A stretch of 8,134 nucleotides of DNA from an uncultured Elusimicrobia bacterium (GTDB lineage: Bacteria > Elusimicrobiota > Elusimicrobia > Elusimicrobiales > Elusimicrobiaceae), in contig CAMUXX010000032.1 of the NCBI GenBank assembly GCA_947164805.1, positions 1-8,134 of the forward strand, given 5' to 3'. Under the pieces are notes generated by a model that worked only from the letters and a program-made list of their open reading frames with translations, did not search any database and had not been told where the DNA came from. The translations under genes were made by a program, and so were the position numbers. Shown here piece by piece: positions 1 through 6,956 of the stretch. Numbering within the stretch: the stretch's first letter is position 1; every line of letters begins with the position of its first letter.

Positions 1-137
1 CCCACATTTAAACCCTTATAAATTTGGCGGGAATCAACAGAAATAATACTGTAATTTAATTCTTTGGCAAGGTGTAAAGCAACTGCCGTCTTACCGACGG
101 CAGTTGGACCGGAAATGATTATTGGAAGATTACTCAC
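1..137 (-). CDS. miaA: tRNA dimethylallyltransferase MiaA, N-terminal part (cut by window edge)
   Basis: MiaA transfers a dimethylallyl group from DMAPP to N6 of A37 in tRNAs that read codons beginning with U. Only the first 45 codons are inside the window. They encode a P-loop, GPTAVGKT (residues 10-17), and then the family signature [14 protein letters not shown], in which the Asp and the SRQ stretch take part in substrate and tRNA binding. The start is GTG at 137-135. The codon just before it is an in-frame TAA and no ATG occurs before the P-loop, so GTG is the only normal start available. It overlaps the TGA of the PilZ gene by four bases (GTGA), with only a weak purine stretch far upstream, so translation is probably coupled to the PilZ gene. 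The partner enzyme gene miaB lies two genes upstream. Identity is secure from the motifs; the C-terminal domain cannot be seen. Confidence 0.95.
   Translation of the reverse strand, partial: MSNLPIIISGPTAVGKTAVALHLAKELNYSIISVDSRQIYKGLNV
80..106 (-). repeat. 11-bp perfect inverted repeat in the miaA P-loop codons
   Basis: The arms caactgccgtc (80-90) and gacggcagttg (96-106) are exact reverse complements separated by 5 nt. On the mRNA this gives an 11-bp G+C-rich hairpin with loop GGUAA, starting about 31 nt after the first base of the miaA GTG. It covers the codons for the repeated peptide T-A-V on both sides of G-K, so part of the symmetry could be a side effect of coding TAVGKTAV. No T-run follows in either direction, so it is not a terminator. 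Confidence 0.75.
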
Positions 138-604
138 TTAAACAAAGTTTTATCCTTTTGAATTTTATTGCAAATACCGTTGCATTTACAATTAGGAACG
201 CAAACTTCCGGCAAGCGCAGCATTATGCGGGTGTTACAATCTAAAAAATCATTTGCAAGTGCCATAATTTTATCTGAAACGGCCTTGTCAATTTTTGTAA
301 ATTCTATACCGATAGTGTAAACCGGCCCTTTTTGGCGAACCCAAGCCGTTTTTGCTTCAACATCAAATTGGCCGACGGTGGGCAGTTCCATTTTAATATG
401 CATAGTACCGGCAATAGGTGCTTTTAAAAAGGAAACTATACGCATACCTGAAGCAGATAAATCTGCCAAAACTGCTGCTATTTGATGTACTTTACCGTCG
501 TTATTATCAATATAAGTTAAATCAATAGGCTCAACGATATTGCTGATTACCGGCACACGCGGATGGCGGCGGCGTTCAATGAAATCTTTCTTTTCTTTGC
601 TCAT
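134..604 (-). CDS. PilZ-domain protein with a cysteine-rich C-terminal tail
   Basis: A 156-residue cytoplasmic protein with no signal peptide or membrane segment. The N-terminus has the c-di-GMP binding motif RxxxR (R12 and R16 within RRRHPR), and the second motif DxSxxG is present as DLSASG at residues 48-53, followed by beta-strand-like sequence to about residue 103. Both halves of the known c-di-GMP site are intact, so binding of cyclic di-GMP is likely. After the PilZ barrel come a short helix (about 106-121) and a tail with C123, C135, C139, C141 and C145, the last four spaced C-x3-C-x-C-x3-C, which is not part of a normal PilZ domain and could bind metal. The ATG at 604 is preceded by AGAGG at good spacing, 12 bp after the miaB stop; the 3' end overlaps miaA by 4 bp. 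The output target is unknown: no motility or polysaccharide genes are in view. Confidence 0.88.
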   Translation of the reverse strand: MSKEKKDFIERRRHPRVPVISNIVEPIDLTYIDNNDGKVHQIAAVLADLSASGMRIVSFLKAPIAGTMHIKMELPTVGQFDVEAKTAWVRQKGPVYTIGIEFTKIDKAVSDKIMALANDFLDCNTRIMLRLPEVCVPNCKCNGICNKIQKDKTLFK

Positions 605-616
605 AAGTTACACCTC

Positions 617-1840
617 TTATCTCAAAATTTTACCGTTACTGTCCTTAATCAAAATTTGTTCTATACTGCCGATTGCTTTAGGGGTTGTAGTTCTATACCA
701 CAAATTTCCCGAAGTCCGGCCGGAGTTTTTTGTCTCAAACAAAATTTCTTCCGTTTTACCGATACGGCTTTTATATGCCACAGCGGAACACTCCCTAATT
801 TCATTTAACAAAATATTTAAACGATTTTCCACTATTTCTTGCGAAATTTCCGGAATTTCCGCCGCAGGTGTGCCGGCTCTAGGCGAAAATTTAAAACAAT
901 AAGCAAAACTAAAACCACATTTTTTTACAAGATTTAAGGTTCGTTTAAAGTCTTCCTCCGTTTCCGTAGGATAACCCACAATGATATCTGTACTTATCAA
1001 AAAATCAAGTCGTTTTAAATTCTTGATTATTTGCAAATATTCTTCGGCGGTATATAAACGCTTCATATCTTTTAGAACTTTCGTGCTGCCACTTTGCAAA
1101 GGCAAATGTAAATGCCTTGCAATTTTTGGGTTATCTTGCACAACTTTATAAAAATCTTCTTTAATAAAAACTGGGTGCGGGCTTAAAAAACGAACACGTT
1201 TAACTTCAGGTATTTTGCAAACTTCCGCTAATAATTTTGAGAAGGTAAACCCCTTATAATTATAAGCATTCACCGTTTGCCCAAGCAACATAATCTCTGG
1301 GTAATTTTGAGCTTTATTTCGGCAATTTTCCAAAACAATTTCAGGTGGAATTGATGAAGCCTCACCCCTCACATAAGGCACAATACAATAAGCACATTTG
1401 CAACTGCAACCGCGCATAATGCTTACTTGACCTGTAATTTTTTTTGTATTTTCTTTTGGGTTTTCTGTCGTATTAACAGGTTTAAATAGGGAACTTCTTT
1501 CCAAAATTTCAGGAAATTTATCAAGTGATTTTGCGCCACAAACAATATCTGCCTGCGGAAAGCGTTTTTGAACTTTTTTGCCAAGGCGCTCAGCCGCACA
1601 ACCGGCAAAAATTATTTTACGGCCCTGCTTTTCCGCCTTCCATTTTGCAAGACGCCCGAGATAAGATAAAGCGCGGTGCTCGGCATGATCACGGATAGTG
1701 CAAGTATTTATTAGGACTAAATCAGCCTCACTTAAAACTTCTGTTTTTTGATAGCCGAAACCAAACAAATGAAGCAGCATCTCTTCAGAATCTGCTTCAT
1801 TCATTTGGCATCCGTAATTTTGTAAGTAAACTTTTTTCAA
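617..1840 (-). CDS. miaB: tRNA-2-methylthio-N6-dimethylallyladenosine synthase MiaB
   Basis: A radical-SAM methylthiotransferase that converts i6A37 to ms2i6A37 in tRNA. The N-terminal UPF0004 domain (about 1-115) has the three auxiliary 4Fe-4S cysteines C11 (NYGCQMNEADSE), C47 (INTCTIRDHAEHRA) and C81 (AGCAAERLG). The radical SAM domain has C145-x3-C149-x2-C152 followed by IVPYVRGE; an extra C147 lies inside the motif. HLHLPLQSGS (243-252), RLYTAEEY and TDIIVGYPTETEEDF match MiaB better than RimO or MtaB. A TRAM domain follows (about 356-407). At 407 residues it is somewhat shorter than many MiaB proteins, but no key residue is missing. The start is TTG at 1840-1838: an in-frame TAA, the stop of the preceding gene, lies two codons upstream, and the next ATG is codon 13, beyond C11. 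No Shine-Dalgarno is visible, so the start probably depends on coupling to the upstream gene. Confidence 0.95.
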   Translation of the reverse strand: MKKVYLQNYGCQMNEADSEEMLLHLFGFGYQKTEVLSEADLVLINTCTIRDHAEHRALSYLGRLAKWKAEKQGRKIIFAGCAAERLGKKVQKRFPQADIVCGAKSLDKFPEILERSSLFKPVNTTENPKENTKKITGQVSIMRGCSCKCAYCIVPYVRGEASSIPPEIVLENCRNKAQNYPEIMLLGQTVNAYNYKGFTFSKLLAEVCKIPEVKRVRFLSPHPVFIKEDFYKVVQDNPKIARHLHLPLQSGSTKVLKDMKRLYTAEEYLQIIKNLKRLDFLISTDIIVGYPTETEEDFKRTLNLVKKCGFSFAYCFKFSPRAGTPAAEIPEISQEIVENRLNILLNEIRECSAVAYKSRIGKTEEILFETKNSGRTSGNLWYRTTTPKAIGSIEQILIKDSNGKILR

Positions 1841-1846
1841 GGTTTA
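1838..1846 (-). promoter_or_regulatory. Same-frame stop/start junction TAA-ACC-TTG
   Basis: On the minus strand the TAA that ends the small Cys/Lys-rich gene (1846-1844) is followed by one codon, ACC, and then by the TTG start of miaB in the same frame. No AGGAG-like site lies in the preceding 20 bases. A ribosome that has just terminated could restart here, and stop-codon readthrough would give a fused protein. Reinitiation is an inference; the arrangement is read directly from the sequence. Confidence 0.6.
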
Positions 1847-2266
1847 TAAGGTTACTTTGAATTTGCGTTTTGCGGTTTGTTCTTCTTTACCGTCAACGTA
1901 AGCCTTTGCTTCAAGGTAAAAATTACCGGTATTAAAGTTCCACCAGTCAAACCACCAATAACCGTTGGCTTGGCGGCAATTTTGCCATTCCCCACCGTTA
2001 ATGGAAACTTGCATTGCAGAGCATGGTTTCCTAGAGCCTAAACGGAAACAATAATGCCCACAATATACTGTTTCATTATTCTGCGGGTAATCTATGCAGA
2101 TATTTTTGCATGTTTCATTATTGTTTTTACAAGCAGTTTTGCAATTATTTTTTTTAGTTTTACCAACTAAACCGGCAGCCAAAGTTTTTACTCTTGAGTT
2201 TACTTTTTTTACTTTGGTAGCCACCTTTTTAGTTAAGGTTTTTCTTGTTTTTGTTGCTGTTGTCAT
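1844..2266 (-). CDS. Unrecognised small protein: Lys/Thr/Ala-rich tail, cysteine hinge, Trp-rich beta domain
   Basis: I do not recognise this 140-residue protein as a named family. Residues 1-40 are rich in Lys, Thr, Ala and Val with almost no acidic residues, like a histone-H1-type or other nucleic-acid-binding tail. Residues 42-57 carry C42-x3-C46-x6-C53-x3-C57, followed by C69-x3-C73, C82 and C97: eight cysteines in all. Residues about 68-140 look like one beta-sandwich domain: SINGGEW, then the aromatic run YWWFDWW (103-109), then alternating strands ending in KRKFKV. The pattern resembles bacterial Ig-like domains, but this is by eye only. There is no signal peptide, so it is probably cytoplasmic and the cysteines may bind metal. 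The ATG has a strong GGAGG site (2271-2275) with short, 4-nt spacing, 11 bp after the pgi stop. The good ribosome site and tight operon position argue that it is a real, translated gene. Function unknown. Confidence 0.85.
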   Translation of the reverse strand: MTTATKTRKTLTKKVATKVKKVNSRVKTLAAGLVGKTKKNNCKTACKNNNETCKNICIDYPQNNETVYCGHYCFRLGSRKPCSAMQVSINGGEWQNCRQANGYWWFDWWNFNTGNFYLEAKAYVDGKEEQTAKRKFKVTL

Positions 2267-2277
2267 ACATCCTCCAA

Positions 2278-3903
2278 TTAAAGTGTTTTTAATAATTCTT
2301 TTAAAGCATTTTCCGTATCAGCCGGCAAATGTATTTTTATAACACGGCGGCCTTTTTCTTCAAGGGCTTTAAAATCTGCTAATGCTTGGGCTTGGCATAA
2401 ATCTTTAAAGGTATAGGGCTGGTTTGGGATACCTGCATCTTCTTTAACTTCGGAAGAGAAAACCACAAAAATACCTTTCCCTGCATCTCCTTTAAAAAGT
2501 TGCCCTGTTGAGTGTAAATATCTCGGCCCATAACCGAAAATTACGGCACGACGGGTTGCCTTAAATAATCCTTCTTTTATTCTATTAAAAAGTTGTGTAA
2601 GTTCTTCGCTTTCCGGCAAATAAGCAAGCAATGCAAAATAATCTTTATTGCTTGCCTGTTTTGCAATATCTGAAAGCAAATATTTTTTAGAAATTTCCCC
2701 TTGCAAATTTTTAGAAAGCAAGAACTCTGCTTGGGCAGCCTCATCTTTTTTGCCTTCGGCAAGTGATGCTAAAATATTTTTTGTTATCGTCTTAGAAAGC
2801 TGAACATTTGGCTGGTCAAAAGGGTCAATTTTCATTATTGCACCTGCAGCTGCTGTTGCTATTTCCCAAAGCAAAAATTGCACCGCAATTTGATATTTAT
2901 CTTCCATATCAATTTCCATATAAGGCATAATTTTAAAATGATTTTTAAAACTCTTGCTTTGATAATTTACATTTACAAAAATTCTGTCATCCAAATAATC
3001 TTTTTCAGGGGCCACTTCAGTTAAAACAACTGGCAAAATACCCTTTTTCTCTTTACCGGTAGATTCGGCAATAAGTTGTTCTATCCATAAACCCAAAACT
3101 GAAATTTCTTTCGGCATTATTAAAGTTAATTTATCCTTACCGTTAAGGAAACTTTGCCCCATCAAAGAACCCAAAACTAAAGCCGGATTATTTTCATCAT
3201 TTTGGAAGATATCGCCAGCTTCTTTAGCGGCATTTAAAAGTTTTTCAATATCTATACCTGCTAAAGCAGCCGGTACCATCCCGAATAGAGACAAAGCGGA
3301 AAAACGCCCACCGATATCCGCTTTATTTATGAAAATTTTTCTAAAATGTTTTTCCTCTGCCAGTTTAACAAGGCCGGTATTAGGATCCGTTATCGCAATA
3401 AAATGACTGCCTGGATCTTGAACTTTTTTAGAAAGCAAACCGTAAAAATATGCAAACTGTGAAGACGGCTCAACAGTACCACCGGACTTACTTGCAAAGA
3501 TAAAAAGTGTTTTTTCTAAATAAATTTTAGAAGTTACTTCTAAAATTTTTGTTGGGTTAGTAGTATCAAGAACAAACAAAGCCGGGTAATTTTCTTGTTT
3601 ACCGAAAACTACACGCAAAACCTCCGGTGCCAAACTTGAACCGCCCATACCCATTAAAACTACCGAAGTAAATTCTTTTTTAACTTCTTCGGCAAAATTT
3701 TTAACCTCGGTGACCTTTGTTAAAGTCCAGTCATAAACATTGGTCCACCCAAGAGAGTTATTTATAATGTCGGTATGCTCTTTTTCGGTTTTCCATAAAG
3801 TTGCATCATGTTTATAAAAACGGTCTTTAAAATTTAACGCTTTTAATTTCTTTAAACCTTCCTCGCTTAAAACTTGGGATTGTTGATTTAAATTTGTTTT
3901 CAT
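2278..3903 (-). CDS. pgi: Glucose-6-phosphate isomerase (transaldolase-fusion-type Pgi, stand-alone)
   Basis: Interconverts glucose-6-phosphate and fructose-6-phosphate in the cytoplasm. Two SIS-type sugar isomerase folds are visible. The first has GMGGSSLAPEV (residues 85-95), the phosphate-binding SKSGGT (138-143) and DIGGRFSALS (196-205). Then comes IEQLIAESTGKEKKG (274-288), with E280 in the place of the catalytic Glu of the PGI family. Near the C-terminus is GYGPRYLHSTGQLFKGD (457-473), with H464 as the likely ring-opening His. The last motif is characteristic of the Pgi half of bifunctional transaldolase/Pgi proteins rather than the E. coli type. The protein is 541 residues long and has no transaldolase domain; the first 30 residues are a short helical lead. 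ATG at 3903 with AGAGG upstream, 12 bp after the rpiB stop. Pairing with rpiB fits a hexose/pentose phosphate function. Confidence 0.92.
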   Translation of the reverse strand: MKTNLNQQSQVLSEEGLKKLKALNFKDRFYKHDATLWKTEKEHTDIINNSLGWTNVYDWTLTKVTEVKNFAEEVKKEFTSVVLMGMGGSSLAPEVLRVVFGKQENYPALFVLDTTNPTKILEVTSKIYLEKTLFIFASKSGGTVEPSSQFAYFYGLLSKKVQDPGSHFIAITDPNTGLVKLAEEKHFRKIFINKADIGGRFSALSLFGMVPAALAGIDIEKLLNAAKEAGDIFQNDENNPALVLGSLMGQSFLNGKDKLTLIMPKEISVLGLWIEQLIAESTGKEKKGILPVVLTEVAPEKDYLDDRIFVNVNYQSKSFKNHFKIMPYMEIDMEDKYQIAVQFLLWEIATAAAGAIMKIDPFDQPNVQLSKTITKNILASLAEGKKDEAAQAEFLLSKNLQGEISKKYLLSDIAKQASNKDYFALLAYLPESEELTQLFNRIKEGLFKATRRAVIFGYGPRYLHSTGQLFKGDAGKGIFVVFSSEVKEDAGIPNQPYTFKDLCQAQALADFKALEEKGRRVIKIHLPADTENALKELLKTL

Positions 3904-3915
3904 AATAACCTCTTT

Positions 3916-4371
3916 TTACTTAAAATTATTATTTTCCACTTCTATAATTTTTTTAATACGCCTTAAATGGCGCGCTTCCTGCCCTTTAGTATTTGCGGTT
4001 AAAAATGCTTCCGTTAATTCCGCTGCTTGTGCCGGCGATATCACACGCCCACCAAGACATAAGATATTCATATTATCATGCGTAACACCTTGCGCCGCAG
4101 TGTAAACATCATGTGCAATACTTGCATAAATGCCTTTAAATTTATTGGCTGTAATACAAACACCAACACCGCTTCCACAAATCAAGATACCGCGATCTGC
4201 TTGACCGGAAAGTATTGCCTTTGCGACCTTAACTGCATAATCCGGATAATCAACACTTTCTTCAGAATCGGTACCGAAATTAAGCACTTCAAAACCAAGT
4301 GCTTTAATTTTATCCGTAACAGCCTGTTTTAACGGAAATCCCCCATGATCACAACCTAATGCAACTCTCAT
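3916..4371 (-). CDS. rpiB: Ribose-5-phosphate isomerase B
   Basis: Interconverts ribose-5-phosphate and ribulose-5-phosphate in the non-oxidative pentose phosphate pathway. At 151 residues it is the usual length for RpiB/LacAB-type enzymes. The N-terminal GCDHGG has D8 and H9 of the substrate site. The catalytic base C65 lies in ILICGSGVGVCITANK (62-77), with Ser67 where E. coli RpiB has Thr. H98 lies in THDNMN (97-102), the ring-opening His region, and RHLRRIKKI near the C-terminus carries phosphate-binding arginines. An active-site Cys together with the GSGVG loop favours RpiB over the galactose-6-phosphate isomerase subunits; activity on allose-6-phosphate cannot be excluded. The ATG at 4371 has a GGAGAAGG purine site. 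A 36-bp gap, the largest in the window, separates it from batE, and pgi follows after 12 bp. Confidence 0.95.
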   Translation of the reverse strand: MRVALGCDHGGFPLKQAVTDKIKALGFEVLNFGTDSEESVDYPDYAVKVAKAILSGQADRGILICGSGVGVCITANKFKGIYASIAHDVYTAAQGVTHDNMNILCLGGRVISPAQAAELTEAFLTANTKGQEARHLRRIKKIIEVENNNFK

Positions 4372-4393
4372 TTATTTCCTTCTCCACTATCAC

Positions 4394-4424
4394 ATATAGA
4401 GATGCTTTTATATAATCTCTATAT
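4394..4424. repeat. 10-bp inverted repeat across the batE stop codon
   Basis: The arms atatagagat (4394-4403) and atctctatat (4415-4424) are perfect reverse complements with an 11-nt spacer. The repeat begins in the last codons of batE and ends in the batE-rpiB gap, just upstream of the rpiB ribosome site. On the minus-strand transcript it would form an A+U-rich hairpin with no U-run after it, so it is not a standard intrinsic terminator. It could affect RNA processing or rpiB expression, or be chance in AT-rich DNA. Confidence 0.6.
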
Positions 4425-5133
4425 ATTTATTTTGTACCCAAGTAAAATTGCTATCATTGCCTATGGCTACTTCCACCCAATCACCCTTTTTATCATGTAT
4501 TTCCAATAATTGCGCTCTTGGAACATTTAAAGCTACCGGGAAATTTTCAGACGGGCCACTGCGTAGTTCCGCCCTTGGAGCAATAACCACCGCCAAATCC
4601 TGCAAATCTTTTTTTGCCCTAATCAAATAAAAAGTTGTAAAAAACAAAGTAAAACATGCAAAAAATATTACTGTTTTAAGGCAAAATCTCTTATACTTAA
4701 AGAATACAAAAAAAGTTATGCTAATAGCAAATAACCATAGTCCCATAAAAGCAAGCCCCTTAAGTTCTTTTAGAGAAAAATAATTATAAACCAAGAAAAT
4801 ACTTTTGGGCATAGTGTCAGGAATTAAAGTTTGCCCTGTCTTTTCTAGAGTAAAAGACAAATTATTTATAATATCTTTATCTCTGGGGTTTATACGAAAT
4901 GCTCTGTAATAATTAACTAAGGCCTTATCTAAATCCCCTGCTTTAAAATAACTGTTAGCAAGATTGTAATAAACATAAGCATTTTTATTGCCATCTTCAA
5001 TTTGTTTTTGATAAACTGCCGCAGCACCTAAGAAATTACCACTGTCAAATAATTCTTGGGCGGTTTTATTTTCCCCTTGTGCGAAACAAGAAAGTGCAAT
5101 AGAAATTGAAATTAAGGTCAAAAAATATTTCAT
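4408..5133 (-). CDS. batE: BatE-like protein: TPR repeats, two membrane segments and SH3-like domain
   Basis: A 241-residue envelope protein of the Bat cluster. A signal peptide covers about residues 1-18, with likely cleavage after SCFA; the ALSC stretch is a poor lipobox, so lipoprotein status is doubtful. Two or so TPR units follow (about 22-54 and 55-88, with YYNLANSYFKAGDLDKA as the clearest). Two hydrophobic segments at about 126-147 and 151-171 anchor the protein, and a C-terminal bacterial SH3-type domain (about 180-241) has the typical AELRSGPSENFPV and GDWVEV motifs. With the signal peptide removed, TPR and SH3 parts would both face outwards. TPR-TM-TM-SH3 is the known BatE layout. 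The ATG overlaps the batD stop (ATGA), and the strong AAGGAG site lies within the last batD codons. The role in the complex is not established; a protein-interaction role is inferred from the TPR and SH3 domains. Confidence 0.88.
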   Translation of the reverse strand: MKYFLTLISISIALSCFAQGENKTAQELFDSGNFLGAAAVYQKQIEDGNKNAYVYYNLANSYFKAGDLDKALVNYYRAFRINPRDKDIINNLSFTLEKTGQTLIPDTMPKSIFLVYNYFSLKELKGLAFMGLWLFAISITFFVFFKYKRFCLKTVIFFACFTLFFTTFYLIRAKKDLQDLAVVIAPRAELRSGPSENFPVALNVPRAQLLEIHDKKGDWVEVAIGNDSNFTWVQNKYIEII

Positions 5134-6956
5134 TTTATCTCCTTTTCCAAAGCAGAAATTAAGGAAATTAGTTTCGCTTTTTCTTCCTCTAAAGTATTTT
5201 TGGAACTCATCGCAGCAGAAGGAGCATATTTAAGCATAGCGAAATGATTCCACAACCCTTTTAATTTAGTAGAAGTAAAAGTCTCCAATTCAAGTTTTTT
5301 ACAAATATCATCAATACTGCTAAGTCCTATTTGTGCCTTCATCTTTGCTTCAAGATAAGTTTTTAGTATTTCCGGCAATTGATCCACATTTGATGCTATT
5401 TTTATATTCTTTTTTGCACGTAAATAATATTTTTTATCGCCCGCCAAAGAAATTTTACCCTTTTTAATAAAAGCAACAAATAAGGCTAAAAGTATTAATG
5501 CAAAAGCATAGAAATTATTATTTCCTAAATCAGCTATTTTTGAAGTAATTTTATTAAAATAACTTTGCGGTAAGAACTTTAAATAATTTATATCCTTTGA
5601 AAGATGTTGAATTTTTTGTCCGGTTTCTGCAATGTTATTATCCGCAAAAGATATATTTTTTTGGTCACCTGCTGCAGATGGCAAAACTTTGAGATTCAAT
5701 TTCTCGCTATAAATCGTCTCATATACTTTTGTTTTAGGGTTGAAATAAGAAAAAGCAATTTGCGGAATTGTATAGTTTCCGGAAGCCCGGGGAACAATAA
5801 CTGTTTTATAAATCTTAGTCCCAGCCAATTTCCCTGCAGCAATTTTATTGGTTAAATTGGAAGATGTTTCATAAACTCTAAAACTTTGGTCTACCTCCGG
5901 AGCAGGTATATCTTTTACTGCAGCCAAATTGCCTGTTCCCTTAACAGTTATTGTTAAAGTTACAGGATCCCCGGCATTGACTTCATAAAAATCCAAAGAA
6001 GAAGAAATTTGATAATTATTTCCAACGGCACCATAAAAACTATTAGGTCTATTTTCTGAAGGTAAAGGCAAAATATCAACAAATAAAATATCACTTTCTA
6101 CTTTATGCGTTTGGCCACCGTTTGCACCACGGAAAAACATATCAAAAGCATCGAATACGCCTTCTGAAGATGTATAAGTTACAGTCGCAGAACCGATTTC
6201 CGCAACACCGCTGACTAAACCAAATAAAGCACTTTCAATTTCTGTATAATAGTAAGTTTTATTTCCAAAAGTTTCTTGGCCTTGCCTGGTAGAAATATCC
6301 TCTGCAAACATTCCTTTAAGCTGAGGTTTATCATATAAAGGCTGCCCTAATGTGTTTTGTGATTGATAAAATCTTACTTTTAAATTTACCTGTTCATTGA
6401 TATAGGCCTTTTTTGTATTTGTTTGGGCCGTCATAAAAAAATTAGGTAATTTTGAATTTATATTTGCAGCGGCTTCTTGCTTTTGCTTTTCTTTTTGCCT
6501 TACCTGCTCAAGTGCCTGTTCCTTGGTACGCGGCGCAGAAGGTGTTTGCCTTGAAATTTCTACTTCAATTGGTTCTGTTTTATAGTCCTGCCCGGCTACT
6601 TTAACCGTAAAGGCCCCAATTGTCGTTTTACCAGCAAAACGCGGTGTTAAAATATAATTAAATTGTAATTTGGCAGTTACTTTACCGTTTACCATACTTA
6701 CTTGTCTGCTTTGCCCTGCGGAATAGATATTAAAACTAGGAAGTGACGGCATTTGCGGTACTTCAATATTAGTTGTAGGTGCGGTTACATAAACTGTTAA
6801 GTTAATTTCTTCATTAAGTGTTAATACAGTCGTATTAACTTCTGCCCGAACTTCAACTTGGGCATTTAAATTTAACACACAAAAAACAGACAAAATACTG
6901 CCAAAGCAAAGTATTTTTAAAAAATTAAAATTTAAAATATTACCAATCTTTTTCAA
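5130..6956 (-). CDS. batD: BatD-like aerotolerance protein (oxygen tolerance family)
   Basis: A 608-residue protein, taking TTG at 6956-6954 as the start. An N-terminal signal peptide ends near NLNAQ (about residue 32), and the periplasmic part is a long series of beta-rich Ig-like segments (about 33-440). In it the pattern VEVRAEVNTTVLTLNEEI and repeated EVNAGDPVTLTITVKGTGNL-like stretches are typical of BatD. A charged Lys/Gln/Glu coil at about 145-164 splits two beta regions. One membrane segment lies at about 482-498 and a helical cytoplasmic tail follows. BatD proteins are found with MoxR ATPases and BatA/B VWA proteins; the bat genes were linked to aerotolerance in Bacteroides fragilis, but the molecular role is unsettled. 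The reading frame stays open 22 codons further upstream to a GTG inside batC, but TTG has a GGGGAG site at proper spacing and leaves a clean signal peptide. It overlaps batC by 17 bp and batE by 4 bp. Confidence 0.9.
   Translation of the reverse strand: MKKIGNILNFNFLKILCFGSILSVFCVLNLNAQVEVRAEVNTTVLTLNEEINLTVYVTAPTTNIEVPQMPSLPSFNIYSAGQSRQVSMVNGKVTAKLQFNYILTPRFAGKTTIGAFTVKVAGQDYKTEPIEVEISRQTPSAPRTKEQALEQVRQKEKQKQEAAANINSKLPNFFMTAQTNTKKAYINEQVNLKVRFYQSQNTLGQPLYDKPQLKGMFAEDISTRQGQETFGNKTYYYTEIESALFGLVSGVAEIGSATVTYTSSEGVFDAFDMFFRGANGGQTHKVESDILFVDILPLPSENRPNSFYGAVGNNYQISSSLDFYEVNAGDPVTLTITVKGTGNLAAVKDIPAPEVDQSFRVYETSSNLTNKIAAGKLAGTKIYKTVIVPRASGNYTIPQIAFSYFNPKTKVYETIYSEKLNLKVLPSAAGDQKNISFADNNIAETGQKIQHLSKDINYLKFLPQSYFNKITSKIADLGNNNFYAFALILLALFVAFIKKGKISLAGDKKYYLRAKKNIKIASNVDQLPEILKTYLEAKMKAQIGLSSIDDICKKLELETFTSTKLKGLWNHFAMLKYAPSAAMSSKNTLEEEKAKLISLISALEKEIK

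Noticed and set aside
715..731. Palindrome tccggccgga followed by six T on the plus strand, resembling a terminator
   Set aside because: The palindrome has no spacer, so a real hairpin would have only about 3 bp; it lies inside the miaB coding region and on the strand opposite to transcription.
540..902. Plus-strand open frame opposite the start of the PilZ gene and the 3' end of miaB
   Set aside because: It is antisense to two well-supported genes, has no recognisable motif and no convincing ribosome site.
4408..5133. BatE as a lipoprotein through ALSC at residues 13-16
   Set aside because: The -3 residue is Ala rather than Leu/Val/Ile and -2 is Leu, a poor lipobox; ordinary cleavage after FA fits better.
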